Of a DNA stretch of 48,448 nt, positions 25,817 to 34,950 are shown piece after piece (the stretch's first letter is position 1; the number at the start of each line of letters is the position of its first letter). The position numbers and the translations under genes were made by a program. The notes under the pieces were generated by a model that searched no databases, was not told where the DNA came from, and saw nothing but the letters and a program-made list of their open reading frames with translations. Origin of the DNA: Prochlorococcus sp. AG-402-A21 (GTDB lineage Bacteria > Cyanobacteriota > Cyanobacteriia > PCC-6307 > Cyanobiaceae); NCBI GenBank assembly GCA_003279655.1, contig QCHI01000010.1, positions 1 to 48,448 of the forward strand. The letters are read 5' to 3'.

Positions 25817-25826
25817 TCAGAAGAAA

Positions 25827-26327
25827 CTACTTGCTTAATAAATCTAATTGTAAACATGCTGAATAACAAACTATTCCACATGCAACGGATAAATTTAAAC
25901 TTCTAACACCTCCAGTATTTAAATGATTCTCACCTCCTGGCATTGGTATACCCGCTACAATTTCACACTTATTTTTTATGTGATCGGGTAAGCCTGTATC
26001 CTCCCTTCCGAATAAAAGTATATCTGTATCTTTATAAATGATATTAGAGATTGAATTACTACTTTTTTTAGTTAGAGCGATAATTCTAGAGTTACTAAAA
26101 GAATTTTTATATTGTTCGAATGATTCATATAAATGTACATCTACATTAGACCAGTAATCTAAACCAGCCCTCTTTAAGTATTTGTTTTCAAAGCTAAAGC
26201 CAGTAGGTTTAATAATATCTAACGGCAGTTCGAAGGCTAAGCATGATCTACCAATTGTTCCAGTATTCTGGGGAATTCTTGGTTCAAATAACGCGACTCT
26301 TGGTCGAGAACTATTTAATGAATTCAT
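25827..26327 (-). CDS. trmL: tRNA (cytidine/uridine-2'-O-)-methyltransferase TrmL
   Basis: 166 residues, a SPOUT-class enzyme that methylates the ribose of nucleotide 34 in tRNA-Leu anticodons. Family motifs: ALFEPRIPQNTGTIGRSCLA at the N-terminus, LLFGREDTGLP in the middle, and the knotted cofactor site with IPMPGGENHLNTGGVRSLNL near the C-terminus. That last segment is a few residues longer than the usual IPM-x(4)-RSLNLS. The start overlaps the cobU stop by 4 nt, so the two genes are translationally coupled although their roles are unrelated. Confidence 0.92.
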   Translation of the reverse strand: MNSLNSSRPRVALFEPRIPQNTGTIGRSCLAFELPLDIIKPTGFSFENKYLKRAGLDYWSNVDVHLYESFEQYKNSFSNSRIIALTKKSSNSISNIIYKDTDILLFGREDTGLPDHIKNKCEIVAGIPMPGGENHLNTGGVRSLNLSVACGIVCYSACLQLDLLSK

Positions 26328-26881
26328 GGTATAAGATCACCAAATTTATCTAAGTCAATTGCAGTCCCATTGATAGCAAGCCACCTTTGTTTTGAATGGC
26401 GACTTATCAAAGAGGATAGGATGCTCTGCCGTTCACGAAATAAATGACCTATTGCTGTGGCGGGAACAATACCCCAGCCAACTTCCTCTGAAACAACAAC
26501 AATACATAAATTATCTTCTGAAAGGCAATTAAGAAATTTAATTTGGAAATCATCCCATTGATCGTCATCTTTTAATAGGTGCTGTTCAACTAAGCCACCT
26601 AATGAGTCAATTAATATTGACTGATTTCCTTTAATCGATTTAATTGCAATGCTGATGTCTTTTGGATGCTCAATTAGCGTCCAGCTATCAGGTCTTCTCT
26701 CCCTGTGAATATCTATCCTATCTTGCCAATCTGAATCATTTGGTCTTGGCTTTGATGTTGCTATGTAAGTGACGGAATCATGATCCGAAATTAAAAATTC
26801 AGCTAATTTACTTTTTCCACTTCTTGTCGGTCCTGTAATTGATATGAGTCCTTTATAATTTTTGGCTATTGGTGTGATCAT
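26324..26881 (-). CDS. cobU: Adenosylcobinamide kinase / guanylyltransferase (CobU/CobP)
   Basis: 185 residues. Phosphorylates adenosylcobinamide and attaches GMP, a step in cobalamin nucleotide-loop assembly. The P-loop GPTRSGKSKLAEFL is near residue 16, followed by VTYIATSKPR, HRERRPDSWTLIEHP (the conserved H-x-x-R-R-P-x-x-W segment carrying the GMP-linked histidine) and the DSLGGLVEQHL strand. The gene is divergent from the CCB gene across 134 bases. It fits with cobN and the B12-dependent metH elsewhere in the window. Confidence 0.93.
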   Translation of the reverse strand: MITPIAKNYKGLISITGPTRSGKSKLAEFLISDHDSVTYIATSKPRPNDSDWQDRIDIHRERRPDSWTLIEHPKDISIAIKSIKGNQSILIDSLGGLVEQHLLKDDDQWDDFQIKFLNCLSEDNLCIVVVSEEVGWGIVPATAIGHLFRERQSILSSLISRHSKQRWLAINGTAIDLDKFGDLIP

Positions 26882-27015
26882 ATTCTGAGCTATTGGATTA
26901 ATCTATTAATAGTGTTTTTAATATATTATATCGATAATGATTAAAGAATAAAGGTAGGCATTGATATATGTATAATAAAGACTCAATATATTTAATTGAA
27001 ATATTTAATAGATAA

Positions 27016-27633
27016 ATGTATAAAATTTCTAGCTTGGTTATAATATTTGGTTCTTTTTTACTAATATTATCAATTATAAATATTGGCAGCGCTAATCAAA
27101 TTAATCCAACTCTAATAAGAGCAGAGACAATATCTGGAATTGCTTCCATAGCGTTAATAACAATAGGTTATCTTTGGACTGAAATTAAACCTAAACAACC
27201 TTCTAAAGTTAGCTTGGATGGAAAAGAGGGTTTTGAACTTTGTAATAAATTAACTGAAGATCAAAGAAACGAATTAGCCTGGGGAAGTCAGCAAATACTT
27301 ACTGCAACAGCAGCTAGTACAATATTAATATATTGGGATAATAAAGTAATACTTAGAAGAGGCTTGATATCTGAAAAAAAATTTGAACCTGGAGAAATAT
27401 GTAAAAGATCAATTGATCAAAAACGATTAATCTCATTAGTTAATACTGATTTATTCCCAGGTAGAGATGAGTTTGATGGTGTGTTGAATAATTTACCTGC
27501 AGTGATTGTTTATCCTCTTGAAAATAGAGGCCTTACAATAGTTGGGGGTTGGTCAAAGAGATCATTTACCAATTCAGATGAAAAATGGATATCAGGATGG
27601 TCAGATAAGTTATATGTACTACTGAATAAGTAG
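27016..27633 (+). CDS. CCB-type cofactor assembly protein for cytochrome b6 (complex C subunit B)
   Basis: 205 residues. Two N-terminal membrane helices (SLVIIFGSFLLILSII and ISGIASIALITIGYLW) precede a soluble domain ending with VIVYPLENRGLTIVGGWSKR and DEKWISGWSDKL. The layout and closing segment match the CCB2/CCB4 family (DUF2930), which attaches haem c(i) to cytochrome b6 at the thylakoid. The last 15 bases overlap the convergent lptC stop region. Exact CCB subtype cannot be told from one sequence. Confidence 0.78.
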   Translation: MYKISSLVIIFGSFLLILSIINIGSANQINPTLIRAETISGIASIALITIGYLWTEIKPKQPSKVSLDGKEGFELCNKLTEDQRNELAWGSQQILTATAASTILIYWDNKVILRRGLISEKKFEPGEICKRSIDQKRLISLVNTDLFPGRDEFDGVLNNLPAVIVYPLENRGLTIVGGWSKRSFTNSDEKWISGWSDKLYVLLNK

Positions 27634-28278
27634 GAAATTAATAGTTGTTTCTACCTGTTTCTCGTTAGATGTAAATACTAAAGTATTATCTTTTTTAAAC
27701 CATTTTGCAAAATCAGATATAATTTTTACCTGATACTCCTCTTCACCTTCTGAATTATATATATATCTATTGAATTCACTATTGTCTATTTTAAGTAGGC
27801 TTGAATCAATATTATAAAATCCATTGGTTGCATTTATTCTAGTATTATCAAAATTAATATTAACTGAATCATTTATATCAATAATAGAGGTATCTAAATC
27901 CCAATCAAAAGAATTAGTATGTATATAGTAATCCTGGTTGTCAAGAAAAGATATGGTTACACTATTAAAAACTCTAATTGAATTAGTTAAATTCTTGAGA
28001 GTTGAATTGCCAGACTTAATTTTAAAATCTTGACCATTTTTATTAAGTAATTCAATTGAACTGTCAAATATATCTATATCATTATTTGTTGGGTCAATTA
28101 TGGCTTTAGGACTAGTGATTCTTACACTGGTTTGATTATTAGGATTCTCCTGAAGTAGTTCAAAATCAGTAATGTAGCTTTTATTATCTATCTGAGTAGA
28201 AGATTTGTTTGATTTTTGACACCCAAATAGAGGTAATGTAGTAATTATTAGCAGAAGATAAATCGGTAAATATTTCAC
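27619..28278 (-). CDS. lptC: LptC-like lipopolysaccharide export lipoprotein
   Basis: 219 residues. A signal peptide ends in a lipobox (LFGC) with the lipidation site at C20, so the protein is probably a lipoprotein or membrane-anchored. The rest is rich in beta-strands with repeated T-S-P-K-A and NGFYN-type turns, as in the beta-jellyroll of LptC, which moves LPS from the LptBFG transporter towards LptA. The start lies within the metG stop (1-base overlap), indicating a metG-lptC operon. It overlaps the convergent CCB gene by 15 bases. Confidence 0.8.
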   Translation of the reverse strand: MKYLPIYLLLIITTLPLFGCQKSNKSSTQIDNKSYITDFELLQENPNNQTSVRITSPKAIIDPTNNDIDIFDSSIELLNKNGQDFKIKSGNSTLKNLTNSIRVFNSVTISFLDNQDYYIHTNSFDWDLDTSIIDINDSVNINFDNTRINATNGFYNIDSSLLKIDNSEFNRYIYNSEGEEEYQVKIISDFAKWFKKDNTLVFTSNEKQVETTINFLLIQ

Positions 28279-29828
28279 TATACAGAATTGTCATTAAATT
28301 CAATTTTATCCATTACAGGACAAGGGTCTTGTAGTCCATTATCAGGATCTAACATACCCCAATGCAATGATTTTTGAAAATTGATGGTTGAAGAATTAAT
28401 ATTTAATTGATTTAATATTCTAATACTTAAATTGGGTACAAAAGGATTAAGCAATATTCCAATAATTCTGCATGATTCAAGTACAGAATATATATCAAGA
28501 GCAACAATATCTTTATTTGCTATATCTTTAATTAGCTTCCATGGTGCACGATCATTTAGGTAAAGATTTGCGCAATTAGATAGTTCTATAATTGCATTTG
28601 CTGCATTTTTAAAATTGCTATCTTTAAATGATTGCATATATTCATTTATTTTTATCTCTGATTGAACTTTAAGAGGAGATTCAGGTAATAAAGATTTATC
28701 TATTGGAATTTTATCATTGAACCATTTTTTAGACATTGTAATTGTTCTGTTTAACAAATTACCAATAGTATTACTTAAATCACTATTAACAATATCTACA
28801 AATCTTCTCATTTGAAAATCACCATCTTCACCAAATTCAATATCTCTTAAAAGATACCATCTCATCGCATCAATGCCCCCATATTCTAAGAGTTCAATCG
28901 GGTCGAGCACGTTACCTAATGATTTACCCATTTTTTGGCCTTCTCGTGTTAAGAACCCATGTCCAAAAACACTTACAGGTGGTTTCATACCAGCAGAAAG
29001 TAGCATTGCTGGCCAATAAACCGCATGAAATCTGAGTATATCCTTTCCAATAACATGTATATTTGCAGGCCAATTACATAACGATTCCTGTGTGAGTTCA
29101 GGAGAGTTTTGATCATAAAGAGATCCACTAATATAACCTAATAAAGCGTCGAACCATACATAGAAAGTGTGATCATTGTTTCCAGGAACATTTATACCCC
29201 ATTTTAGGTTTACTCTTGAAATTGAGAAATCCCTTAACCCTTTTGAGACAAAATTGATAATTTCATTTTTTCTACTTTTAGGAGAGATAAAACCATCAAT
29301 TTGAATTAATTTTTCAATTTGCTCTTGATATTTTGATAATTTAAAAAATAAGTTTTCTTCATCTCTCCATTCAAGTTCCTTTTTATGAATAGAACATATT
29401 GGGCTTTTATCATCCTTATCTACATCTTTATATTCCTCACATCCAACACAATACCAGCCACTTTGTCTACCCATATAAACATCATCTGACTTCAAAACTT
29501 TAGAATAAAATTGATGAACTAATGATGTGTGATCTTCAGATGTTGTTCTTACGAAACGATCATAACTAATATTTAATTTTTCCCATAGATATTTATACTT
29601 TTCTGTGATTTGATCACAATGTAGTTGAGGTTGAAGGTTTTTACTTTCTGCGGTTCGCTCTATTTTTTGACCATGTTCGTCAACGCCAGTAAGAAAAAGT
29701 ACTGTATTTCCACTTAGTCTTTGAAATCGAGCTATTGCATCACAAGCGATTGTTGTATATGAACTACCTAGATGAGGCTTGTCATTAACATAATATAGTG
29801 GTGTTGTAATTGTGTATTTCATATTCAT
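28278..29828 (-). CDS. metG: Methionyl-tRNA synthetase
   Basis: 516 residues, the compact form without the C-terminal tRNA-binding extension. Class I signatures: PHLGSSYTTIACDAIARF (HIGH-type) near residue 18, a zinc knuckle CVGCEEYKD with CSIH, and KMGKSLGNVLDP in place of KMSKS. The anticodon-binding helical domain follows (LNRTITMSKKWF, then RAPWKL). It supplies Met-tRNA to both elongation and, through fmt elsewhere in the window, initiation. The start ATG at 29828 precedes MNMKYTITTPLYYVND; the second Met is an alternative start. Confidence 0.97.
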   Translation of the reverse strand: MNMKYTITTPLYYVNDKPHLGSSYTTIACDAIARFQRLSGNTVLFLTGVDEHGQKIERTAESKNLQPQLHCDQITEKYKYLWEKLNISYDRFVRTTSEDHTSLVHQFYSKVLKSDDVYMGRQSGWYCVGCEEYKDVDKDDKSPICSIHKKELEWRDEENLFFKLSKYQEQIEKLIQIDGFISPKSRKNEIINFVSKGLRDFSISRVNLKWGINVPGNNDHTFYVWFDALLGYISGSLYDQNSPELTQESLCNWPANIHVIGKDILRFHAVYWPAMLLSAGMKPPVSVFGHGFLTREGQKMGKSLGNVLDPIELLEYGGIDAMRWYLLRDIEFGEDGDFQMRRFVDIVNSDLSNTIGNLLNRTITMSKKWFNDKIPIDKSLLPESPLKVQSEIKINEYMQSFKDSNFKNAANAIIELSNCANLYLNDRAPWKLIKDIANKDIVALDIYSVLESCRIIGILLNPFVPNLSIRILNQLNINSSTINFQKSLHWGMLDPDNGLQDPCPVMDKIEFNDNSV

Positions 29829-29886
29829 AATATATTCTAATTATTATATTGTATTTTTAAAACTCTTGCACACTTATGATGAACGC

Positions 29887-31173
29887 TTATTTTGATAATG
29901 GAATTAATTCAAAAAATATTATATCATTGTTGTTATTATTGACTATATTTTGAACGTTAAAGCTCTCCCCAATATGTAAGTTCTTATTTGATTTTAGATT
30001 ACATATAGTAGTTAAATGATAGTCTAGAAAGTATAAAATACAAATGTTTTTATATCTGTTTATCCAATTCAGTAAAATCACATGATATACGTTGAAAGAG
30101 TTTGTTTCGAACCATTTACTTAGCCAATATTTTTGATCCTCTCTATATCTCATAATATTTTGTCTTCCTTGATTATTAATTTCAAGAATAATTTCTTCAA
30201 CATCTTCTTTAGATATAAGTTCATTATTATTTAGATATCTATTTAATTGATAGTTAACAATCAAGTCAGCATATCTTCTTATCGGTGAAGTAGCATGGAG
30301 ATAAGATGTTAATCCTAAACTCCAGTGAGGCATTGGATTTATTGAATAATATGACTTGCTCATGCTTTTCTTAAGTACAAAATTGTATAAAACTTTATTA
30401 TCAGAATCTTGAATATTATCTGTAGAAACTTTATCTATACTTTGTTGGACTCTATATGGAACAGGAATTTTATTGACCTTAGTAAAATTTGAAATAAGGT
30501 TTCCATACAGGATCATTGATTCACTTATTAATTGTCTCGATAACGTTGGATCTATTATCTTAAGGGTAGGATTGTTATCTTCTACAATAATCTTTCCATA
30601 TGATTCTAATATTTCCGTAGCACCTGAATTCTTTCTCCAACATTTTCTACTTTGTAAAATTTTAGAAATGATACTTAAATCTTCCTCTTCTTTTGGCGCA
30701 TAATCTATTAGTTCATCAGCTTCTGTATAATTTAACCTGAAGTCTACTTTAATAATACTCTGGACTATTTCTATAGATTCAATACTACCGTCTTCATTAA
30801 AAATAACACCTAAACTTAATGATTTTCTCTTTTCTTTTTCACTTAGACTAAAAACATCCTTTATTAAAATATCAGGAAGCATATAATAAGTATGAGTTGA
30901 TAAATAAACAGTTGAAATAAGCTTCCTTGCCCTCTTATCAATAGCTGATTGATAATCAAAATATGAAGTAGGGGATGCAATGTGGATCCATAACTTATGC
31001 TGATAATATATTTTTTCTAATGAAATAGCATCATCTATTTCATTCGTTTGAGAATCATCTATTGAATATGTTTTAAGATGTGAAAGGTCTTTAACTGAAG
31101 TAATAACATTATTTGTTTGTTTAAAACTCGATATGATATTTTTAACTTCATTATCTATTATTTTATTGCACAT
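29887..31173 (-). CDS. rnb: Ribonuclease II-type exoribonuclease (RNB family, intact catalytic site)
   Basis: 428 residues, short for the family because the N-terminal cold-shock domains are absent. The catalytic acidic cluster is complete: YSIDDSQTNEIDDAISLEK near 35-53, followed by LWIHIASPTSYFD. The second signature HATSPIRRYADLIVNYQLNRYL is present at about residue 290. The C-terminus is a divergent S1-like segment. It degrades RNA processively from the 3' end. Contrast with Zam at 10647-12950, which lacks these residues. Cotranscribed with rpsR/rpmG is possible: rpsR stops 23 bases upstream. Confidence 0.92.
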   Translation of the reverse strand: MCNKIIDNEVKNIISSFKQTNNVITSVKDLSHLKTYSIDDSQTNEIDDAISLEKIYYQHKLWIHIASPTSYFDYQSAIDKRARKLISTVYLSTHTYYMLPDILIKDVFSLSEKEKRKSLSLGVIFNEDGSIESIEIVQSIIKVDFRLNYTEADELIDYAPKEEEDLSIISKILQSRKCWRKNSGATEILESYGKIIVEDNNPTLKIIDPTLSRQLISESMILYGNLISNFTKVNKIPVPYRVQQSIDKVSTDNIQDSDNKVLYNFVLKKSMSKSYYSINPMPHWSLGLTSYLHATSPIRRYADLIVNYQLNRYLNNNELISKEDVEEIILEINNQGRQNIMRYREDQKYWLSKWFETNSFNVYHVILLNWINRYKNICILYFLDYHLTTICNLKSNKNLHIGESFNVQNIVNNNNNDIIFFELIPLSK

Positions 31174-31196
31174 TCTATTATTAATAGAATATTAAC

Positions 31197-31418
31197 TTAC
31201 CCTTCTGGATTAACAAATGGAAGTAAGGCAATAATTCGTGCTCTTTTAACTGCTGTAGTTAAATCTCTTTGTTGCTTAGCTGTTAATCCAGTAAGTCTTC
31301 TAGGTAATATTTTTCCTCTATCTGTAATAAATTTCTTTAATAATTCTACGTCCTTATAGTCAATAGGATCTCCAGGCTTTATGGGAGAGAGCTTTTGCTT
31401 GAATAGTGAATTAGTCAT
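31197..31418 (-). CDS. rpsR: 30S ribosomal protein S18
   Basis: 73 residues with the family core [20 protein letters not shown] and [17 protein letters not shown], followed by [15 protein letters not shown]. It binds 16S rRNA next to S6. Cyanobacteria place rpmG-rpsR together, as here: rpmG lies 27 bases upstream on the same strand. The Cys pairs of zinc-binding S18 forms are absent. Confidence 0.97.
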   Translation of the reverse strand: MTNSLFKQKLSPIKPGDPIDYKDVELLKKFITDRGKILPRRLTGLTAKQQRDLTTAVKRARIIALLPFVNPEG

Positions 31419-31445
31419 TTTTAAAAAGTGTATAAAAGGAAATGA

Positions 31446-31643
31446 TTATTTGATTTCTCTATGAATAGTCATCTTATTTAATTCAGGGCAGAATTTTTTA
31501 AGTTCCAGTCTCTCAGTAGTGTTCCTACGATTTTTCTCTGTGGTGTATCTAGATACTCCTGCAGAACGCTTTTCTGAGCTAGGTACAGATCTAGACTCAG
31601 TACATTCTAAAGTGACCACTATTCTGGTACCTTTTTTAGCCAT
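31446..31643 (-). CDS. rpmG: 50S ribosomal protein L33
   Basis: 65 residues: [19 protein letters not shown], then [20 protein letters not shown], then [11 protein letters not shown], all standard L33 features. It retains two cysteines (ECT and KFC) but not the paired CxxC motifs of zinc-binding forms. First gene of the rpmG-rpsR(-rnb) unit; its promoter shares the 31644-31759 interval with the divergent pheT. Confidence 0.97.
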   Translation of the reverse strand: MAKKGTRIVVTLECTESRSVPSSEKRSAGVSRYTTEKNRRNTTERLELKKFCPELNKMTIHREIK

Positions 31644-31682
31644 ATGAACTTAGCTCAACTTTTGTGAGTCTAGGGAACAAAG

Positions 31683-31688
31683 TACAAT
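31683..31688 (+). promoter_or_regulatory. Putative -10 box for pheT
   Basis: TACAAT lies 72 bases before the pheT ATG. A TTGTGA at 31662-31667 could serve as a -35 element, but the spacing of 15 bases is short. Confidence 0.3.
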
Positions 31689-31759
31689 CTTACTAGGCTA
31701 AGCACCCTTTTTTATAAATTCATTCGAGCACCTATGTTTAACTCCTGTAAGAGCAAATC

Positions 31760-34234
31760 ATGAAGGTATCAGTTTCTTGGCTAAAACATCTTGTCGAATT
31801 TAACAATCATATTGATGAATTGGCTGAAAAGCTTTCAATGACAGGCTTTGAAGTTGAATCAATAGAAGACTTATCAGCCCAAGCAAAGAATGTTGTTATT
31901 GGTTATGTTGACGAAATCACACCACATCCAAATGCCGAAAAGCTCAAAGTTTGTTCAGTAGATGTTGGTTTACCCAAAAAGTTGAGTATTGTTTGTGGTG
32001 CATCAAACGTAAGAGCCGGATATCACGTCCTTGTGGCGAAGGTTGGAGCCTATTTATCTTCAAAGTCACTAAAAATAAAATTATCTAATTTACGAGGTGT
32101 AGAAAGCGCAGGAATGATTTGTTCATTGGATGAATTAGGGATTGAAAGTAGTAATGAAGGTATAGAAATTCTTGAAGAAAGTGAAACAAATATCCCTCCA
32201 ATTGGTACAAATGCTGTCGATTATCTTGGTTTGAATGACACCATTATTGAATTAGCTATTACTGCTAACAGACCTGATGGTATGTCTATGGCTGGTATAG
32301 CACGAGAAATATCAACAATAACAAATTCAAAATTAACATTACCAACTTTAAATTTCAAAAAAGACTTTGAAAAATTTGAGCCACAAATAAGAGAAAAAGA
32401 AACGATAGGATCAGACTTTATTTACTCACTTACTTATATAGATAATATAGACAATACTGGAAAGATAAATAAATCTATATCTAATAAATTAAATTCATTA
32501 AGACAAAATTGTATAAACCCTGTTGTAGACATAACAAATTTTTTAATGCTTGAACAAGGCCAGCCACTACATGCCTTTGATGCAGATCTATTAGATAATA
32601 TAGTTGGTAGAATAGTTATGCCAAATGATTTTGGTATTAGAAATGGTAGAGAAAAAGAATCATTTATTGCACTCGATAAAAAAGAATATAAATTAAATGA
32701 AAATATAAAGGTAATTACATGCGGCGATATTCCAATTGCAATAGCTGGGGTTATCGGAGGAAACAACAGTTCCGTAAGTGCTAAAACGACAAGAGTTTGG
32801 TTGGAAGCAGCTGTATTTACTCCAACATCAGTTAGAAATAGTAGTAGAGAAATAGGGCTCAGAACAGATGCAAGTAGTAGATACGAAAAGGGTATATCAC
32901 CTAACATGACAACTGCTGTTTCACTAAGAGCTAGTGATCTTATTTCTTTAGAATTAGGTGGTAATATTAAATCGACTCATGTAAATAATGAATTTATCCG
33001 AAAAGATATTAGTATCAATCTTAGAATAGACAAAATAAACAAAGTTCTAGGTAAATTGAGTTACATAGATAATAATCAATTAGATAAAAGTTCTAATACA
33101 TTCCGTTATCTTAATAAGGATGAGATTGAGCCTCTTCTAACAAAACTTGGCTGCCTAATAACGTCAACATCTAATGGTTGGGATGTACAAATTCCTCCTT
33201 ATAGATCATCTGATTTAACTAGAGAAATCGATTTAATAGAAGAGATAGCAAGGCTAATTGGATATGATAATTTTGATTCGAATATGCCAGATCCTCTTGA
33301 GCCAGGAGTACTAAAACCTGCAAATTTGGTGGAAAGACGTTTACGAAATTCCTTTATTCACAATGGTTTTCAAGAAGTAGTGACTTCATCACTTGTTGGT
33401 CCTGATAACACTGATGGAAATGCTGTAATAATCAAAAATCCATTACTATCAGAGACTAGTAGATTAAGAACAAATGTATGGGATGAACATCTTAAAATTC
33501 TTCAGAGGAATGTATCATTTGGAGCTGAAGGGTGTTGGATCTTTGAAATAGCGAAAACATACAAAAAAGACAAAGAAAGCTTTGATGAAACAAATTTATT
33601 ATCAGGTGCTTTGACTGGAAATAAACGAATTAGTAAGTGGGGCTCAGCATCAAAACAAATATCTTTAGATTATTTTGAAGCAAGAGGAAAACTTAAGCAA
33701 TCCCTTGAAGTTCTGGGAATTGAAATCATTGATAAGCAATTTATCGAAAAAGATTTCATGCATCCGGGTCGAACTTCTGAATTATTTGTTGAAGGAAAAA
33801 GTATCGGCTTCTTCGGACAAATACACCCTTCTATCTCCGAGAAATATGATCTAATTAAAGAAACATACTTATTTAACCTTGAGTTTTATTCATTAATTAA
33901 GGCCTCAACAAGGAAAACAAATTGGACAAGAATATACAAGGATTACCCCACTGTTCCTTTCATGGAAAGGGATATTGCGCTTATTCATTCAAGAAAATAT
34001 AGTTCCATAGAAATAATAAATCTAATAAAGAAATCTGGTAAACCACTTTTAGAGAAAGTGGAATTGATAGATCGTTACGAAGGATCTTCTATTCCCGAGG
34101 ATTCGATTAGCCAGGCTTTTAGAATAAAATACAGAGATCCTAAAAAAACCCTAATAGAAGAAGATATAAATCCAATACACGAAAAAATTAGAACTGCTCT
34201 TAAAGAAAAATTAAATGCAGACCTCAGAAGCTAG
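31760..34234 (+). CDS. pheT: Phenylalanyl-tRNA synthetase beta subunit
   Basis: 824 residues. Domains in order: EMAP-type tRNA-binding domain at about 40-150 (VVIGYVDEITPHPNAEKLKV), B3/B4 editing domain at about 220-390 (VDITNFLMLEQGQPLHAFDA and EAAVFTPTSVRNSSREIGLR), B5 at about 420-510, the inactive catalytic-like core (IDLIEEIARLIGYDNF onward), and the C-terminal FDX-ACB anticodon domain at about 730-824 (YPTVPFMERDIALI). Complete and of normal length. pheS is not in the window. The 716 bases downstream are gene-poor. Confidence 0.97.
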   Translation: MKVSVSWLKHLVEFNNHIDELAEKLSMTGFEVESIEDLSAQAKNVVIGYVDEITPHPNAEKLKVCSVDVGLPKKLSIVCGASNVRAGYHVLVAKVGAYLSSKSLKIKLSNLRGVESAGMICSLDELGIESSNEGIEILEESETNIPPIGTNAVDYLGLNDTIIELAITANRPDGMSMAGIAREISTITNSKLTLPTLNFKKDFEKFEPQIREKETIGSDFIYSLTYIDNIDNTGKINKSISNKLNSLRQNCINPVVDITNFLMLEQGQPLHAFDADLLDNIVGRIVMPNDFGIRNGREKESFIALDKKEYKLNENIKVITCGDIPIAIAGVIGGNNSSVSAKTTRVWLEAAVFTPTSVRNSSREIGLRTDASSRYEKGISPNMTTAVSLRASDLISLELGGNIKSTHVNNEFIRKDISINLRIDKINKVLGKLSYIDNNQLDKSSNTFRYLNKDEIEPLLTKLGCLITSTSNGWDVQIPPYRSSDLTREIDLIEEIARLIGYDNFDSNMPDPLEPGVLKPANLVERRLRNSFIHNGFQEVVTSSLVGPDNTDGNAVIIKNPLLSETSRLRTNVWDEHLKILQRNVSFGAEGCWIFEIAKTYKKDKESFDETNLLSGALTGNKRISKWGSASKQISLDYFEARGKLKQSLEVLGIEIIDKQFIEKDFMHPGRTSELFVEGKSIGFFGQIHPSISEKYDLIKETYLFNLEFYSLIKASTRKTNWTRIYKDYPTVPFMERDIALIHSRKYSSIEIINLIKKSGKPLLEKVELIDRYEGSSIPEDSISQAFRIKYRDPKKTLIEEDINPIHEKIRTALKEKLNADLRS

Positions 34235-34339
34235 TCTTACAAGTCTTGTGTGCGACCCATCATAAGTCCCAAGCTAAGACAAATATTGGACTAACTAGAC
34301 ATATTTTTTCCCAAGAAAATTAAAAAAATTCAACGTTTC

Positions 34340-34387
34340 TATCCGAGTAATTAGATAATTTATTTGGATTAAAATTTCACTCGGATA
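34340..34387. repeat. Inverted repeat TATCCGAGT / ACTCGGATA
   Basis: Perfect 9-base arms at 34340-34348 and 34379-34387 separated by 30 bases. They could form a hairpin with a long loop in RNA, or be a two-site operator. No T-run follows. Confidence 0.4.
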
Positions 34388-34575
34388 ATAACTTTTAACT
34401 CTAATCTCGATGAAAATTTCAAAAAAAATTTTTAAATAGTCTTATTAGTCCTAAAAGGGATTCAATCCTAGACTCATTAATTGTCTCATATTAGATTTAT
34501 AAGAAGCCTATAACGTTTATTCCAGGAGCAATTTCTTATTAATTCATATCTCAGAGATTTCATATGTACATTAAG

Positions 34576-34606
34576 CTGCATAACTGTCTATAAAGCAGTT
34601 ATGCAG
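34576..34606. repeat. Perfect 11-bp hairpin
   Basis: CTGCATAACTG (34576-34586) and CAGTTATGCAG (34596-34606) are perfect complements around a 9-base loop. A second inverted repeat (ACACAT at 34607-34612, ATGTGT at 34629-34634) starts directly after it. No poly-T follows, so terminator function is unlikely; a structured RNA is possible. Confidence 0.5.
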
Positions 34607-34700
34607 ACACATAGAAGCAGTCATACTAATGTGTTGTAGGATTAAATAAAGTAATGGACAACGAATGGACATAAATAGCGTATAGACACATCAACTACAA

Positions 34701-34772
34701 ATGAAACGCACCAAACCGCGAACAATAAAAGCCAATTTTTATGGATTTAAAAATGTAATTGATGACTTCTGA
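34701..34772 (+). CDS. Possible 23-residue basic peptide
   Basis: ATG frame beginning MKRTKPRTIKANFYGFKN, basic at its N-terminus. A terminator-like hairpin lies 50 bases downstream on the same strand, suggesting the region is transcribed. No homologue recognised; it could be a coding accident inside a small RNA. Confidence 0.3.
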   Translation: MKRTKPRTIKANFYGFKNVIDDF

Positions 34773-34821
34773 TACCTTTATTGTCTTTTTTATATAAAAA
34801 AGTATCAATAATATTTAGATT

Positions 34822-34850
34822 TATCGGATCTGGTGCTGTCCGATATTTTT
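34822..34850 (+). terminator. Terminator-like hairpin
   Basis: TATCGGA (34822-34828) pairs with TCCGATA (34839-34845) around a 10-base loop and is followed by TTTTTGGTTTTT. The stem is short and the T-run is interrupted, so this is a moderate terminator on the plus strand. Confidence 0.45.
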
Positions 34851-34950
34851 GGTTTTTATGAAAGAATAATTTGCCGGATCTAATCTAATTCCTCTAAGAT
34901 AAGTCTTACAACTAGACTATGTAGTAGACACATGTAAGATGCATGAGAAT

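Larger units (their letters stand above)
34235..34950. other. Gene-poor interval of 716 bases rich in inverted repeats
   Basis: No ordinary gene. It holds three or four inverted repeats (34340-34387, 34576-34606, 34607-34634, 34822-34845), a possible 23-residue peptide at 34701-34772 and an overlapping 33-codon minus-strand frame (34571-34672). One or more small RNAs may be encoded here. Confidence 0.5.

Noticed and set aside
32434-32907. 157-codon minus-strand frame inside pheT
   Set aside because: Antisense to the conserved B3/B4 domain; no independent support.
34571-34672. 33-codon minus-strand frame over the 11-bp hairpin after pheT
   Set aside because: Overlaps a perfect inverted repeat and has no ribosome binding site; the hairpin is the stronger signal.
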